Below are positions 8,618-15,326 of a stretch of DNA of 29,508 bases, one piece after another. Within the stretch, counting starts at the first letter, position 1. Every line of letters starts with the position of its first letter. The stretch is from Clostridium_AB sp036639235 (GTDB lineage Bacteria > Bacillota > Clostridia > Clostridiales > Caloramatoraceae): NCBI RefSeq assembly GCF_036639235.1, contig NZ_JAVWJB010000021.1, forward strand, positions 1-29,508, read 5' to 3'. The notes under the pieces were generated by a model. That model worked only from the letters and a program-made list of their open reading frames with translations. It was not told where the DNA came from and ran no database searches. The position numbers and the translations under genes are program-made.

Positions 8618-8647
8618 GTATATTTTTTTAAAAAATAGGAAAATTAA
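8618..8647 (+). promoter_or_regulatory. Possible forespore-type promoter of spoVT
   Basis: GTATA (8618-8622), 15 bases, then GGAAAATTAA (8638-8647) partly fits the sigma-F/sigma-G consensus (GYATA, about 15-16 bp, GGnnAnAHTR). Two -10 positions do not fit. The known sigma-G control of spoVT in B. subtilis makes it plausible. Confidence 0.3.
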
Positions 8648-8697
8648 TAATAAGATAAGTATTACATATGTAATTTAACATTTTAGGAGGGATTTTA

Positions 8698-9249
8698 GTG
8701 AAGGCTACAGGAATTGTTAGAAGAATAGACGACTTAGGAAGAGTTGTTATACCAAAGGAGATAAGAAGAACCCTTAGAATTAGAGAAGGAGACCCACTAG
8801 AGATATTTACAGATCGTGATGGTGGAGTTATTCTTAAGAAGTACTCTCCAATTGGAGAACTTTCAGACTTTGCTAAGGATTATACTGACGCACTGAACCA
8901 ATCATCAGGATATGGAGTTATAATTTGTGATAGAGATGTAATTATTGCTGTATCAGGTTTATCTAAGAAAGAATACAACGATAGAAGAATTAGTGAGGAC
9001 ATGGAGAAGGTTCTTTCTGAAAGAAAGACATTTGTACTTTCAAGTGACTCTGCATCACCATTTGCTTTAACCGTTGAGGAGGATAACGGGTCTGAATATT
9101 CATTCCAGGTTGTTACTCCTATTATTTCAGAGGGAGATGCAATTGGAGCCGTTGTAATACTATCTAAGGATCCAGGAACCATGCCAAGCGATGTTGAGAA
9201 GAAACTTTGCGAGGCAGCGGCTATATTTATTGGTCGCCAAATGGAATAA
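8698..9249 (+). CDS. spoVT: Stage V sporulation regulator SpoVT (AbrB family)
   Basis: This 183-residue DNA-binding regulator acts in the forespore, where in B. subtilis it tunes the sigma-G regulon. Residues 1-50 are the swapped-hairpin AbrB/SpoVT DNA-binding domain (KATGIVRRIDDLGRVVIPKE). The remainder is the GAF-like C-terminal domain typical of SpoVT and absent from AbrB, and total length is close to the B. subtilis protein. The start is GTG, with SD AGGAGGGA (8685-8692) at good spacing and an N-terminus matching the family exactly. It lies just upstream of the flippase gene as in B. subtilis. A hairpin in the 62-base gap may end its transcript. Confidence 0.96.
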   Translation: MKATGIVRRIDDLGRVVIPKEIRRTLRIREGDPLEIFTDRDGGVILKKYSPIGELSDFAKDYTDALNQSSGYGVIICDRDVIIAVSGLSKKEYNDRRISEDMEKVLSERKTFVLSSDSASPFALTVEEDNGSEYSFQVVTPIISEGDAIGAVVILSKDPGTMPSDVEKKLCEAAAIFIGRQME

Positions 9250-9263
9250 TTTTAGCATATAAG

Positions 9264-9310
9264 CCCCCTAGTTCTAATATTCTTTATTAGAAGACGCTAG
9301 GGGGATTTTC
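9264..9310 (+). promoter_or_regulatory. Hairpin covering the flippase ribosome-binding site
   Basis: CCCCCTAG (9264-9271) pairs with CTAGGGGG (9297-9304). Inside, TTCTAATA (9272-9279) pairs with TATTAGAA (9285-9292), with a four-base bulge at 9293-9296. The 3' arm contains the only SD of the next gene, seven bases before its ATG. It may serve as a weak terminator for spoVT (ATTTTC follows) and as a translational block. Confidence 0.65.
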
Positions 9311-9311
9311 T

Positions 9312-10835
9312 ATGAGAAATACTTTAATTAAAGGAGCAGTAATACTTGCAGCAGCAGGTTTTATATCTAAGTTCCTAGGACTCTTCTTTAGAATTCCTAT
9401 TATTAATATGATAGGTGAGGAAGGAATTGGTTTATACCAGCTTACATATCCACTATATTCATTTTTACTAGCAATAGCAGCAGGAGTGCCTATTGCTGTA
9501 TCTAAGATGATATCAGAGAAGATGGCTCTTAACCGTGATGGTGAAGCACATGATATTTTTAAAATAGCCTTTAAGATGTTATTTGTTTTTGGTCTTTTTT
9601 CAACTACATTATTAGTTGTATTTGGTAAGAATTTAATATCACTATTTGATTGGCCAGATGAGGCCTATTATTCCCTACTTGGAATAAGCTTTGCCCCTGT
9701 ATTAACATGTATGTTATCTGCTTTTAGAGGGTACTTTCAGGGACTTCAGTACATGAAGTTTCCAGCAGTATCACAGATATTAGAACAGTTTACAAGGGTT
9801 ATTGTAGGAGTTGCACTTTGTTATATACTTCTTAAATATTCAGTTCCACTTGCAGCAGGGGGAGCATCATTTGGTGCCTGTGTAGGGTCACTTGTTGCTC
9901 TTATATTTATGTTCTATAAGTATAAGTCTACTAAAAAAAATATTAAAAACAATTCAAAAGCAAAGGGAAGCAGAATACTTTTAGATATACTAAAAATAGC
10001 AATTCCAATATCTATGGCACAAACAATAGGTTCTGTTATGGCTTTAATTGATTCCTTTATGGTACCTGCACTTTTAAATAGTTCAGGATATTCAAGGGAA
10101 ATTGCAACTTCACTTTATGGACAGCTTACAGGCAAGGCACAGGTATTAATCAATGTGCCATTAACCTTATCTATTGCACTTGCACAAAGTACTGTACCTG
10201 CTATAAGTGAATCCTATGCAAAAGGCTCATTTGAAGGGCTTCGAAAAAATATTAACCTATCCTATAAAATCGCAGCTATATTTGCTATTCCCTGTAGTAT
10301 AGGTCTATACATACTTGCAAAGCCAATACTATCTATGTTATTTATGGGCTCTAGTGATGGATATGATTTAATGAGGATCTTATCTATAGCATGTGTGTTT
10401 ATTATAGGTGCACAGGTATCAACAAGTATACTAAATGGAGTGTCTAGAACCTTTGCCCCTTTGTTTGCTATAATAATAGGATGTGTAGTTAAGGTTTTAG
10501 TAGGAATTATATTAATTGGAAACCCAGCGCTTAATATTAAGGGGGCTGCAATAGCAACTTTAATTTCCTACGTTGTTATTGCTGTTATAGATTTTATTTT
10601 AGTTATGAAATATACTAGGGTATATACAAATTTTACACAGTGTATTATAATGCCACTTATATGTGGCCTAATAATGGCTATAACAGTTACTACAATAGGT
10701 ACACAGCTTAACGGCTTAGGTATTAGCAGTAGTATAACAACCCTAATATCAATATTAATTGGGGGAGTAGCATATTTATTAGCATTATTATTAACTAGAA
10801 CTTTAACAATTAAAGAAGTTAAATCAATGATGTAG
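9312..10835 (+). CDS. yabM: SpoVB/MurJ-type lipid-linked oligosaccharide flippase
   Basis: This 507-residue integral membrane protein belongs to the MOP (MATE/MurJ-like) exporter superfamily, which flips lipid-linked precursors of envelope polymers. About 14 hydrophobic segments run through the protein, beginning with GAVILAAAGFISKFLGLFFRIP, a stretch typical of the SpoVB/YtgP group (GxGLYQLTYPLYS follows). Its place between spoVT and yabN matches B. subtilis yabM. That paralogue's substrate is not firmly known, so a role in spore cortex or wall precursor export is inference. The ATG is preceded by SD AGGGGGA (9299-9305), which is buried in a hairpin. The downstream gene begins 20 bases after the stop, so the two are probably co-transcribed. 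Confidence 0.88.
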   Translation: MRNTLIKGAVILAAAGFISKFLGLFFRIPIINMIGEEGIGLYQLTYPLYSFLLAIAAGVPIAVSKMISEKMALNRDGEAHDIFKIAFKMLFVFGLFSTTLLVVFGKNLISLFDWPDEAYYSLLGISFAPVLTCMLSAFRGYFQGLQYMKFPAVSQILEQFTRVIVGVALCYILLKYSVPLAAGGASFGACVGSLVALIFMFYKYKSTKKNIKNNSKAKGSRILLDILKIAIPISMAQTIGSVMALIDSFMVPALLNSSGYSREIATSLYGQLTGKAQVLINVPLTLSIALAQSTVPAISESYAKGSFEGLRKNINLSYKIAAIFAIPCSIGLYILAKPILSMLFMGSSDGYDLMRILSIACVFIIGAQVSTSILNGVSRTFAPLFAIIIGCVVKVLVGIILIGNPALNIKGAAIATLISYVVIAVIDFILVMKYTRVYTNFTQCIIMPLICGLIMAITVTTIGTQLNGLGISSSITTLISILIGGVAYLLALLLTRTLTIKEVKSMM

Positions 10836-10855
10836 TTTAAAGGGGAGAGTAGCAT

Positions 10856-12292
10856 ATGATAAAAATTATAGGGTTAGGACCTGGTTCTATAGGAGATTTA
10901 ACCTTAAAAACACTAGAAATTATGAAAAATGCAAATAAGGTTTATTTAAGAACTTTTAAACACCCTAATGTTCAGTACATTAAAGACTATGGAATTAAGT
11001 TTGAAACCTTTGACCATATGTATGATTCCTTTGAAGATTTTGATGAATTATACATGGAAATAGGCAAGATAGTAGCAGAGCAGGAGGATGTTGTTTATGC
11101 AGTACCAGGACATCCACTTGTTGCAGAAAAATCTGTTCAGCATGTAATTAGTCTTTGTGAAGAAAGTGGTAAGGAGTATGAAATAGTTTCAGCATTAAGT
11201 TTTATTGATGTTGTTGTTTCAGCACTTAAAATAGATCCAATTTGTGGTATGAAGGTTATTGATGGTCTTCAACTAGATGTTCAAGAACCGGATACTAAGG
11301 TTTGTAATATAATTACTCAGGTATATAGCCCATTTATAGCATCAGATATTAAGATTAAGCTTATGGATTACTATCATGATGAACAGCCAGTAGTTCTTCT
11401 TCGCGGGGCAGGTGTTGAAGGGGAAGAAAGAATTGAATCTATGAAGTTATATGAAATTGATAGACAGGAGTGGGTTGATTATCTAACAAGTCTTTATATA
11501 CCTCCTGTTAATGAGTATAATAAATATGGCTTTAGGGATTTAGTTAGTATTATTAGAAAGCTTAGAAGTGAAGATGGATGTCCTTGGGATAGGGAGCAAA
11601 CACATGAGAGTCTTCGTTCTAATCTACTTGAGGAGTGTTATGAGGTAATAGATGCAATAGATACATCTAATACTGAGAATCTTTGTGAGGAGCTTGGGGA
11701 TATACTTCTCCAAATTGTTTTCCATGGGGAAATAGCAAGGGAGTATGATGGATTTTGCGTAAACGATGTTTGTCATATAGTAACTCAGAAGATGATAGAT
11801 AGACATCCACATGTATTTTCCGGTGTAGAGGTAAATAACTCAGAGGATGTTATTTCTAATTGGGATAAAATCAAAATGAAGGAAAAGGACCAGGAAACAC
11901 TAACAAGGGTTCTTAAGGATATACCAAAGTCATTTTCTGCAATTATGAGGGCAGAAAAAGTCCAAAATAAGGTAAAGAAGGTTGGCTTTGAATTCGAAAA
12001 CATTGATGATACAATAAATAAGATAAAAGAAGAATTTCAAGAAGTATTAAATGCTTACAAAAATGGTAATAATTCAGAAGTGGAAGAAGAAGTTGGGGAT
12101 TTATTGTTCTCAATAGTTAATTTTTCAAGGTTTTTAGGGTTAAATCCTGAAATATGCTTGACAAAAACCACAGAAAAGTTTATAAAAAGATTTGAGTATG
12201 TTGAATCTAAAATCTTAGAAAGTGGGTCTACTTTACAGGAGGCTACACTTAAAGATATGAATAGATTTTGGAACGAGGCTAAGTCACTTTAA
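10856..12292 (+). CDS. yabN: Tetrapyrrole methylase-MazG fusion protein (YabN)
   Basis: This 478-residue two-part protein is close to the usual YabN length. Residues 1 to about 215 form a SAM-dependent tetrapyrrole (corrin/porphyrin) methylase-like domain, with the GLGPGSIGDLTLKT start and a YAVPGHPLVAEKS loop. From about residue 225 a MazG nucleotide pyrophosphohydrolase region follows (SEDGCPWDREQTHESLRSNL, then EECYEVIDAID and EELGDILLQIVFH), with a second MazG repeat near the C-terminus (EEVGDLLFSIVNFSRF). MazG enzymes hydrolyse non-canonical or regulatory NTPs; the methylase substrate is unknown. SD AAGGGGAG precedes the ATG, and the gene follows the flippase gene closely. Confidence 0.93.
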   Translation: MIKIIGLGPGSIGDLTLKTLEIMKNANKVYLRTFKHPNVQYIKDYGIKFETFDHMYDSFEDFDELYMEIGKIVAEQEDVVYAVPGHPLVAEKSVQHVISLCEESGKEYEIVSALSFIDVVVSALKIDPICGMKVIDGLQLDVQEPDTKVCNIITQVYSPFIASDIKIKLMDYYHDEQPVVLLRGAGVEGEERIESMKLYEIDRQEWVDYLTSLYIPPVNEYNKYGFRDLVSIIRKLRSEDGCPWDREQTHESLRSNLLEECYEVIDAIDTSNTENLCEELGDILLQIVFHGEIAREYDGFCVNDVCHIVTQKMIDRHPHVFSGVEVNNSEDVISNWDKIKMKEKDQETLTRVLKDIPKSFSAIMRAEKVQNKVKKVGFEFENIDDTINKIKEEFQEVLNAYKNGNNSEVEEEVGDLLFSIVNFSRFLGLNPEICLTKTTEKFIKRFEYVESKILESGSTLQEATLKDMNRFWNEAKSL

Positions 12293-12391
12293 AAAAATTG
12301 CAGTTTTTTATTCTTGAAAGAAGGAATTTATCTTTTTTTGGAGAATAAGATACTATACAATGACTTGGTTAATGACAAGGAGGGGAAATTT

Positions 12392-12667
12392 GTGAATAAA
12401 TCAGATTTAGTAACATCAATGGCAAGCAAGAGCGGGCTAACTAAGAAGGATGCTGAGAAGGCACTTAAATCATTTATCGAGAGCATCGAAGAGGCTCTAA
12501 CTTCAGGAGATAAGGTTCAACTTGTTGGATTCGGAACTTTCGAAGTTAAGGAAAGAGCTGAGAGAAAGGGTAGAAACCCTAAGACTAAGGAAGAAATAAC
12601 TATTCCTGCATCAAAGGTTCCTGCATTTAAGGCTGGAAAAGAGCTTAAGGAAAAGGTTAACAACTAG
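12392..12667 (+). CDS. hup: DNA-binding protein HU
   Basis: This 91-residue nucleoid protein binds and bends DNA as a dimer. The HU/IHF fold is complete: helical N-terminus (NKSDLVTSMASKSGLTKKDAEKAL), GDKVQLVGFGTFEVKERAER, the DNA-inserting arm GRNPKT with conserved Pro, and PAFKAGKELK at the end. An ATG 78 bases upstream (12314) would add 26 unrelated residues. GTG 12392 has an excellent SD (AAGGAGGGG, 12378-12386) and gives the invariant HU N-terminus. A TACAAT element at 12356-12361 could be the -10 of a separate promoter, though the -35 is poor. A perfect terminator follows directly, as expected for an abundant, independently expressed protein. Confidence 0.96.
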   Translation: MNKSDLVTSMASKSGLTKKDAEKALKSFIESIEEALTSGDKVQLVGFGTFEVKERAERKGRNPKTKEEITIPASKVPAFKAGKELKEKVNN

Positions 12668-12691
12668 TCAATATCAAGCAATTGCTTGGGT

Positions 12692-12730
12692 AAGACTGCC
12701 GCATAACTTATGCAGGCAGTCTTTTGTTTT
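12692..12730 (+). terminator. Terminator after hup
   Basis: AAGACTGCC (12692-12700) pairs perfectly with GGCAGTCTT (12715-12723). The loop contains a further GCAT/ATGC pairing, and TTGTTTT follows. Confidence 0.9.
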
Positions 12731-12754
12731 ATATTAACCAAAGGGTGTGAAAAT

Positions 12755-13012
12755 ATGAGATTAGATAAATTTTTAAAGGTATCAAGAATTATAAAAAGAA
12801 GAACTGTTGCTAAGGAAGTTTGTGATACAGGTAGAGTACTTGTTAATGATAAGGTTGCAAAGGCAGGTACATCCTTAAAGGTTGGGGATATAATTGAAAT
12901 AGGCTATGCTAGTGGTAGTATTAAGGCTGAAATAGCAGAGATTAGGGAACATGTAACTAAGGACGGTGCACGTGATCTTTATAAGGTAATTACAGGTAGT
13001 GAAATAGAATAA
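12755..13012 (+). CDS. rqcP: Ribosome quality-control factor RqcP (S4 domain)
   Basis: This 85-residue RNA-binding protein is the YabO/Hsp15-like S4-domain factor. In B. subtilis it works with RqcH on stalled 50S subunits to add C-terminal alanine tails to stuck nascent chains. The S4 fold covers residues 1-60 (MRLDKFLKVSRIIKRRT, CDTGRVLVND, AKAGTSLKVGDIIEI) and the length equals the B. subtilis protein. An in-frame ATG 45 bases upstream lies in the hup terminator tail; ATG 12755 has SD AAGGGTG (12740-12746) and the conserved N-terminus. It sits between yabN/hup and yabP, as rqcP does in B. subtilis. A terminator follows at 13070-13098. Confidence 0.92.
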   Translation: MRLDKFLKVSRIIKRRTVAKEVCDTGRVLVNDKVAKAGTSLKVGDIIEIGYASGSIKAEIAEIREHVTKDGARDLYKVITGSEIE

Positions 13013-13069
13013 TTTATTATTGTAGTATTTTATATAACATACATTACTTTTGATGTTAAAGAGATTAAT

Positions 13070-13098
13070 GAACATAGTTTTTACTGTGTTCTTTTTTT
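13070..13098 (+). terminator. Terminator after rqcP
   Basis: GAACATAGT (13070-13078) pairs with ACTGTGTTC (13083-13091; one T-G wobble) and seven T residues follow. Confidence 0.85.
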
Positions 13099-13117
13099 AT
13101 GCGAACAATTGTTTAGG

Positions 13118-13150
13118 TTATGCACAAGTTGTGGATAACCATGTGGATAA
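13118..13150. promoter_or_regulatory. Cluster of three DnaA boxes upstream of yabP
   Basis: TTATGCACA (13118-13126) fits the TTWTnCACA DnaA-box rule. TGTGGATAA at 13130-13138 and again at 13142-13150 are exact complements of TTATCCACA. The first two form an inverted pair around a central G, and the second and third start 12 bp apart. The cluster lies just past the rqcP terminator and about 90 bases before yabP. Confidence 0.7.
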
Positions 13151-13242
13151 AGTGTTGAAAGTCTGTGGTTTAGTGTGAATATCTCTATGTGGGTATAATT
13201 TAAAACTTTTCTTCATATTATTTATTAGTTAGGAGGGATAGT

Positions 13243-13530
13243 ATGGATAAAGAAAAGATAACCGATAAAATAGAAAATCATAACATAAAACTTGAGGGGC
13301 GAAAAAGATTAGAACTTACTGGGGTTACAGAAGTTTTGACATTTAACGAGGATAATATTGTCCTTGAAACCTCACTTGGAGCACTTGCTATTAAGGGAGG
13401 AAATATGAAGGTTGGTAAATTAAATGTGGAAAGTGGGGATATGTGTATAGATGGTTATATTATATCTTTAACTTATGTTACTAAGGATAAGGCTAAGAAG
13501 GAAAGTATCTTAAAAAAGATGTTTAAATAA
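13243..13530 (+). CDS. yabP: Spore coat/cortex protein YabP
   Basis: This 95-residue protein belongs to the YabP/YqfC family of small sporulation proteins, expressed in the mother cell in B. subtilis. Visible family features are HNIKLEGRKRLELTGVTEVLTFNE at the N-terminal side and a beta-rich centre (LGALAIKGGNMKVGKLNVESGDMCIDGYI). There is no signal peptide or membrane segment. The ATG has SD TAGGAGGGAT. It is followed 12 bases later by yabQ, the same pairing as in B. subtilis. The exact biochemical role is not established. The 230-base upstream gap carries a terminator and three DnaA-type boxes; a TATAAT lies at 13194-13199 but no convincing sigma-E promoter was found. Confidence 0.92.
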   Translation: MDKEKITDKIENHNIKLEGRKRLELTGVTEVLTFNEDNIVLETSLGALAIKGGNMKVGKLNVESGDMCIDGYIISLTYVTKDKAKKESILKKMFK

Positions 13531-13542
13531 GCAGGTGATTTA

Positions 13543-14097
13543 ATGGTACTAACAATAGGTGTACAGTTAACATACTTTTTTTCAACTATTGTAGCAGGGC
13601 TGATCGCAGGTGCTTTATTTGATGTTTATAGGGTAGTTGTAGGTGGGTATAATAAGAATAAGATTATGGAGGGGATAGCAGATATTCTATTTTGGATATT
13701 TGAGGCCCTAGCTATATTTGTATATCTTATAGCTACTAATGATGGTGATATTAGGTATTATACCTTTATTGGAATAGCTTTAGGAGCTATAATATATTTT
13801 GCAATAATATCTAAGGTTTTTCGCATAGTATTAACCAGAACGTTACAAATTACATATAAGTTATTTAGTATAATATGTAATATAGTATATCTTCCAATTA
13901 AGATGATAAGTCATGGTTTTAGTATTTTAAGACTTAATATTTGTGAGAAAGCTTACGAAATAAATAAAAAGATAGAAATTAAGAAAAGTTTAAAGCCTGA
14001 GAAGCCTAAAAAAGAAGGTAAAAAGACTTTTGGGAAGAATATAAATAAGAGTAATAAGAAAATGAAGGTTAAGAAAAACAAAAAAGACTCTGCATAA
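13543..14097 (+). CDS. yabQ: Spore cortex biosynthesis protein YabQ
   Basis: This 184-residue membrane protein is the YabQ family member needed for spore cortex assembly in B. subtilis, where it sits in the forespore outer membrane. Four hydrophobic segments can be seen (about residues 5-30, 44-66, 72-92 and a weaker one near 100-125), including GLIAGALFDVYR near the first, a family hallmark. The C-terminal 40 residues are extremely basic and probably cytoplasmic. SD GCAGGTGAT precedes the ATG. It is probably co-transcribed with yabP, and divIC follows after 28 bases. Confidence 0.92.
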   Translation: MVLTIGVQLTYFFSTIVAGLIAGALFDVYRVVVGGYNKNKIMEGIADILFWIFEALAIFVYLIATNDGDIRYYTFIGIALGAIIYFAIISKVFRIVLTRTLQITYKLFSIICNIVYLPIKMISHGFSILRLNICEKAYEINKKIEIKKSLKPEKPKKEGKKTFGKNINKSNKKMKVKKNKKDSA

Positions 14098-14125
14098 ATA
14101 CAAATAGATAAAAGAGGGGATAGTA

Positions 14126-14407
14126 TTGAAGAAGATTAAAAAGAAGGGAAGTAAGATCATATGCCTTGCTATAGTACTGATTTTTGGTACTATATTAATA
14201 AAACAGCAAAGTATTATTAACAGGTTAAGTGATGATTATAACCACTATGTAAATCAGGAAGAGTCTCTAAAAATACAAAATGTACAGCTAAAGGAGAGAC
14301 TAGCACAATCAGAACATGATAATTATGGTGAGATTAGAGCTAGGGAAATTCTAGGAATGATTAAGGAAGGTGAAATCCTTTTTATAGATAAAAATAGGTC
14401 TAAATAG
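14126..14407 (+). CDS. divIC: Septum formation initiator DivIC/FtsB family
   Basis: This 93-residue bitopic division protein of the DivIC/FtsB/FtsL group partners FtsL-type proteins and DivIB in the divisome. A basic N-terminal cytoplasmic tail (MKKIKKKGSK) precedes one membrane segment (about residues 10-25). A coiled coil with heptad-like Leu/Ile follows (about 28-62), and the conserved C-terminal patch REILGMIKEGEILF is present. It lies between yabQ and yabR exactly as divIC does in B. subtilis. The start is TTG, with SD AGAGGGGAT at 14113-14121 and correct spacing; no ATG would preserve the basic tail. Assignment relies on architecture plus synteny, since family sequences diverge widely. 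Confidence 0.88.
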   Translation: MKKIKKKGSKIICLAIVLIFGTILIKQQSIINRLSDDYNHYVNQEESLKIQNVQLKERLAQSEHDNYGEIRAREILGMIKEGEILFIDKNRSK

Positions 14408-14486
14408 CCGATTATAAATTGACTAGGCCTATAAATTGGGATATAATAAAAAACAACTAAAACGTTAAGGGAGGAAATTTTTTAAT

Positions 14487-14891
14487 ATGACCCTACAGGT
14501 TGGAAGCATTTTAGAAGGCGTAGTAGTGAACATCACTAACTTCGGCGCATTTATAGAAGTCGGTGGTAAAACAGGTCTTGTTCATATATCTGAGATCTCA
14601 AATGCTTATATAAAAGATATTAAAAAGCATCTTAAGGAGCAAGATAAAGTTAAGGTTAAAGTTATCGGTGTAGATGACAATGGAAGAATGAGTCTATCAA
14701 TTAGACAAGTACCAGCAGATAAGGTAAGCCAGAAACCAGCAGAAATTGACTGGGAGAAGGAAAAGAAAAAAGTGAATTCCCTTTCTTTCGAGGATATGAT
14801 GTCTAAGTTCACTAAGGATAGTGAAGAGAAGATGCATGACCTTAAAAAAGGCCAAGAGTCAAAGAGAAAAGGTGGCTATTCAAGAAGATAA
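14487..14891 (+). CDS. yabR: S1-domain RNA-binding protein (YabR/GSP13 family)
   Basis: This 134-residue cytosolic protein has a single S1 RNA-binding domain at residues 1-75 (VGSILEGVVVNITNFGAFIEVGG, GLVHISEIS, KVKVIGVDDNGRMSLSIRQ). A charged, Lys/Glu-rich C-terminal tail ends in basic residues (KRKGGYSRR). The domain resembles polynucleotide phosphorylase and general stress protein 13 S1 domains, so it probably associates with ribosomes or mRNA. The gene follows divIC as in B. subtilis, with SD AAGGGAGGAAA and an independent terminator at 14894-14920. The exact role is unknown. Confidence 0.9.
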   Translation: MTLQVGSILEGVVVNITNFGAFIEVGGKTGLVHISEISNAYIKDIKKHLKEQDKVKVKVIGVDDNGRMSLSIRQVPADKVSQKPAEIDWEKEKKKVNSLSFEDMMSKFTKDSEEKMHDLKKGQESKRKGGYSRR

Positions 14892-14893
14892 TC

Positions 14894-14920
14894 AAGGCAT
14901 ATTAAATGCCTTTTTATTTT
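14894..14920 (+). terminator. Terminator after yabR
   Basis: AAGGCAT (14894-14900) pairs with ATGCCTT (14906-14912) and is followed by TTTATTTT. Confidence 0.85.
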
Positions 14921-14967
14921 GCTTTTTTACTCCAATAAAAAACATTTAAATTTTTTCAGAAAAAGTG

Positions 14968-14996
14968 TTGACTATTTTTAATAAAGGTTATATAAT
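14968..14996 (+). promoter_or_regulatory. Sigma-A promoter of the tRNA cluster
   Basis: TTGACT (14968-14973), a 17-bp spacer and TATAAT (14991-14996) lie 29 bases before tRNA-Leu. This is a near-consensus, strong promoter for the three-tRNA operon. Confidence 0.9.
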
Positions 14997-15025
14997 TAAT
15001 CATGTCAGCGAGATAAGTTGATCTC

Positions 15026-15114
15026 GCCGGAGTGGCGGAACAGGCAGACGCACAGGACTTAAAATCCTGCGGTCCGAAAAGACCGTACCGGTTCGACCCC
15101 GGTCTCCGGCACCA
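15026..15114 (+). tRNA. tRNA-Leu (anticodon TAA)
   Basis: This 89-base class II tRNA has acceptor stem GCCGGAG / CTCCGGC and anticodon stem CAGGA/TCCTG around loop CTTAAAA, giving anticodon TAA, which reads UUA. The long variable arm folds as a GGTC/GACC hairpin. The T arm is ACCGG/CCGGT with TTCGACC. CCA is encoded. First of three tRNAs under one promoter. Confidence 0.96.
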
Positions 15115-15119
15115 TATTT

Positions 15120-15195
15120 CGCGGGGTGGAGCAGTTGGCAGCTCGTCGGGCTCATAACCCGAAGGTCAGAGGTTCGAGTCCTCTCCCCGCTACCA
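15120..15195 (+). tRNA. Initiator tRNA-Met (anticodon CAT)
   Basis: This 76-base tRNA has anticodon loop CTCATAA on stem TCGGG/CCCGA, giving the three consecutive G-C pairs diagnostic of initiators. A11-T24 is present in the D stem. Acceptor positions 2-7 pair perfectly, but position 1 (C) faces T at position 72, so the end pair is open, as required for formylation. CCA is encoded. Most bacterial initiators have C1/A72; T72 is unusual. Confidence 0.93.
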
Positions 15196-15207
15196 ATTTT
15201 ATATCGT

Positions 15208-15284
15208 GGCTGCATAGCTCAGATGGCCAGAGCATTCGGTTCATACCCGAAGGGTCGGGGGTTCGACTCCCTCTGCCGCCACCA
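15208..15284 (+). tRNA. Elongator tRNA-Met (anticodon CAT), copy 1
   Basis: This 77-base tRNA has anticodon loop TTCATAC on stem TTCGG/CCGAA and encoded CCA. The body resembles Firmicute elongator tRNA-Met rather than lysidine-bearing tRNA-Ile2. The acceptor stem GGCTGCA / TGCCGCC has a T4-C69 mismatch. It differs from the copy at 29050 by one D-loop base (A at 15223 versus C). Confidence 0.9.
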
Positions 15285-15286
15285 AG

Positions 15287-15326
15287 AAACTCCAATTTGA
15301 TTATTCAAATTGGAGTTTTTATTTTT
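15287..15326 (+). terminator. Terminator of the first tRNA cluster
   Basis: A 14-bp perfect stem (AAACTCCAATTTGA / TCAAATTGGAGTTT) has loop TTAT and is followed by TTATTTTTG. Confidence 0.9.

Noticed and set aside
12314..12391. Longer HU with a 26-residue N-terminal extension
   Set aside because: HU proteins start at the NKxDLV segment, and a near-perfect SD directly precedes the internal GTG.
15208..15284. tRNA-Ile2 (lysidine) instead of tRNA-Met
   Set aside because: Anticodon loop TTCATAC and the body match Firmicute elongator tRNA-Met; tRNA-Ile2 usually has a CTCATAA loop and a different acceptor stem.
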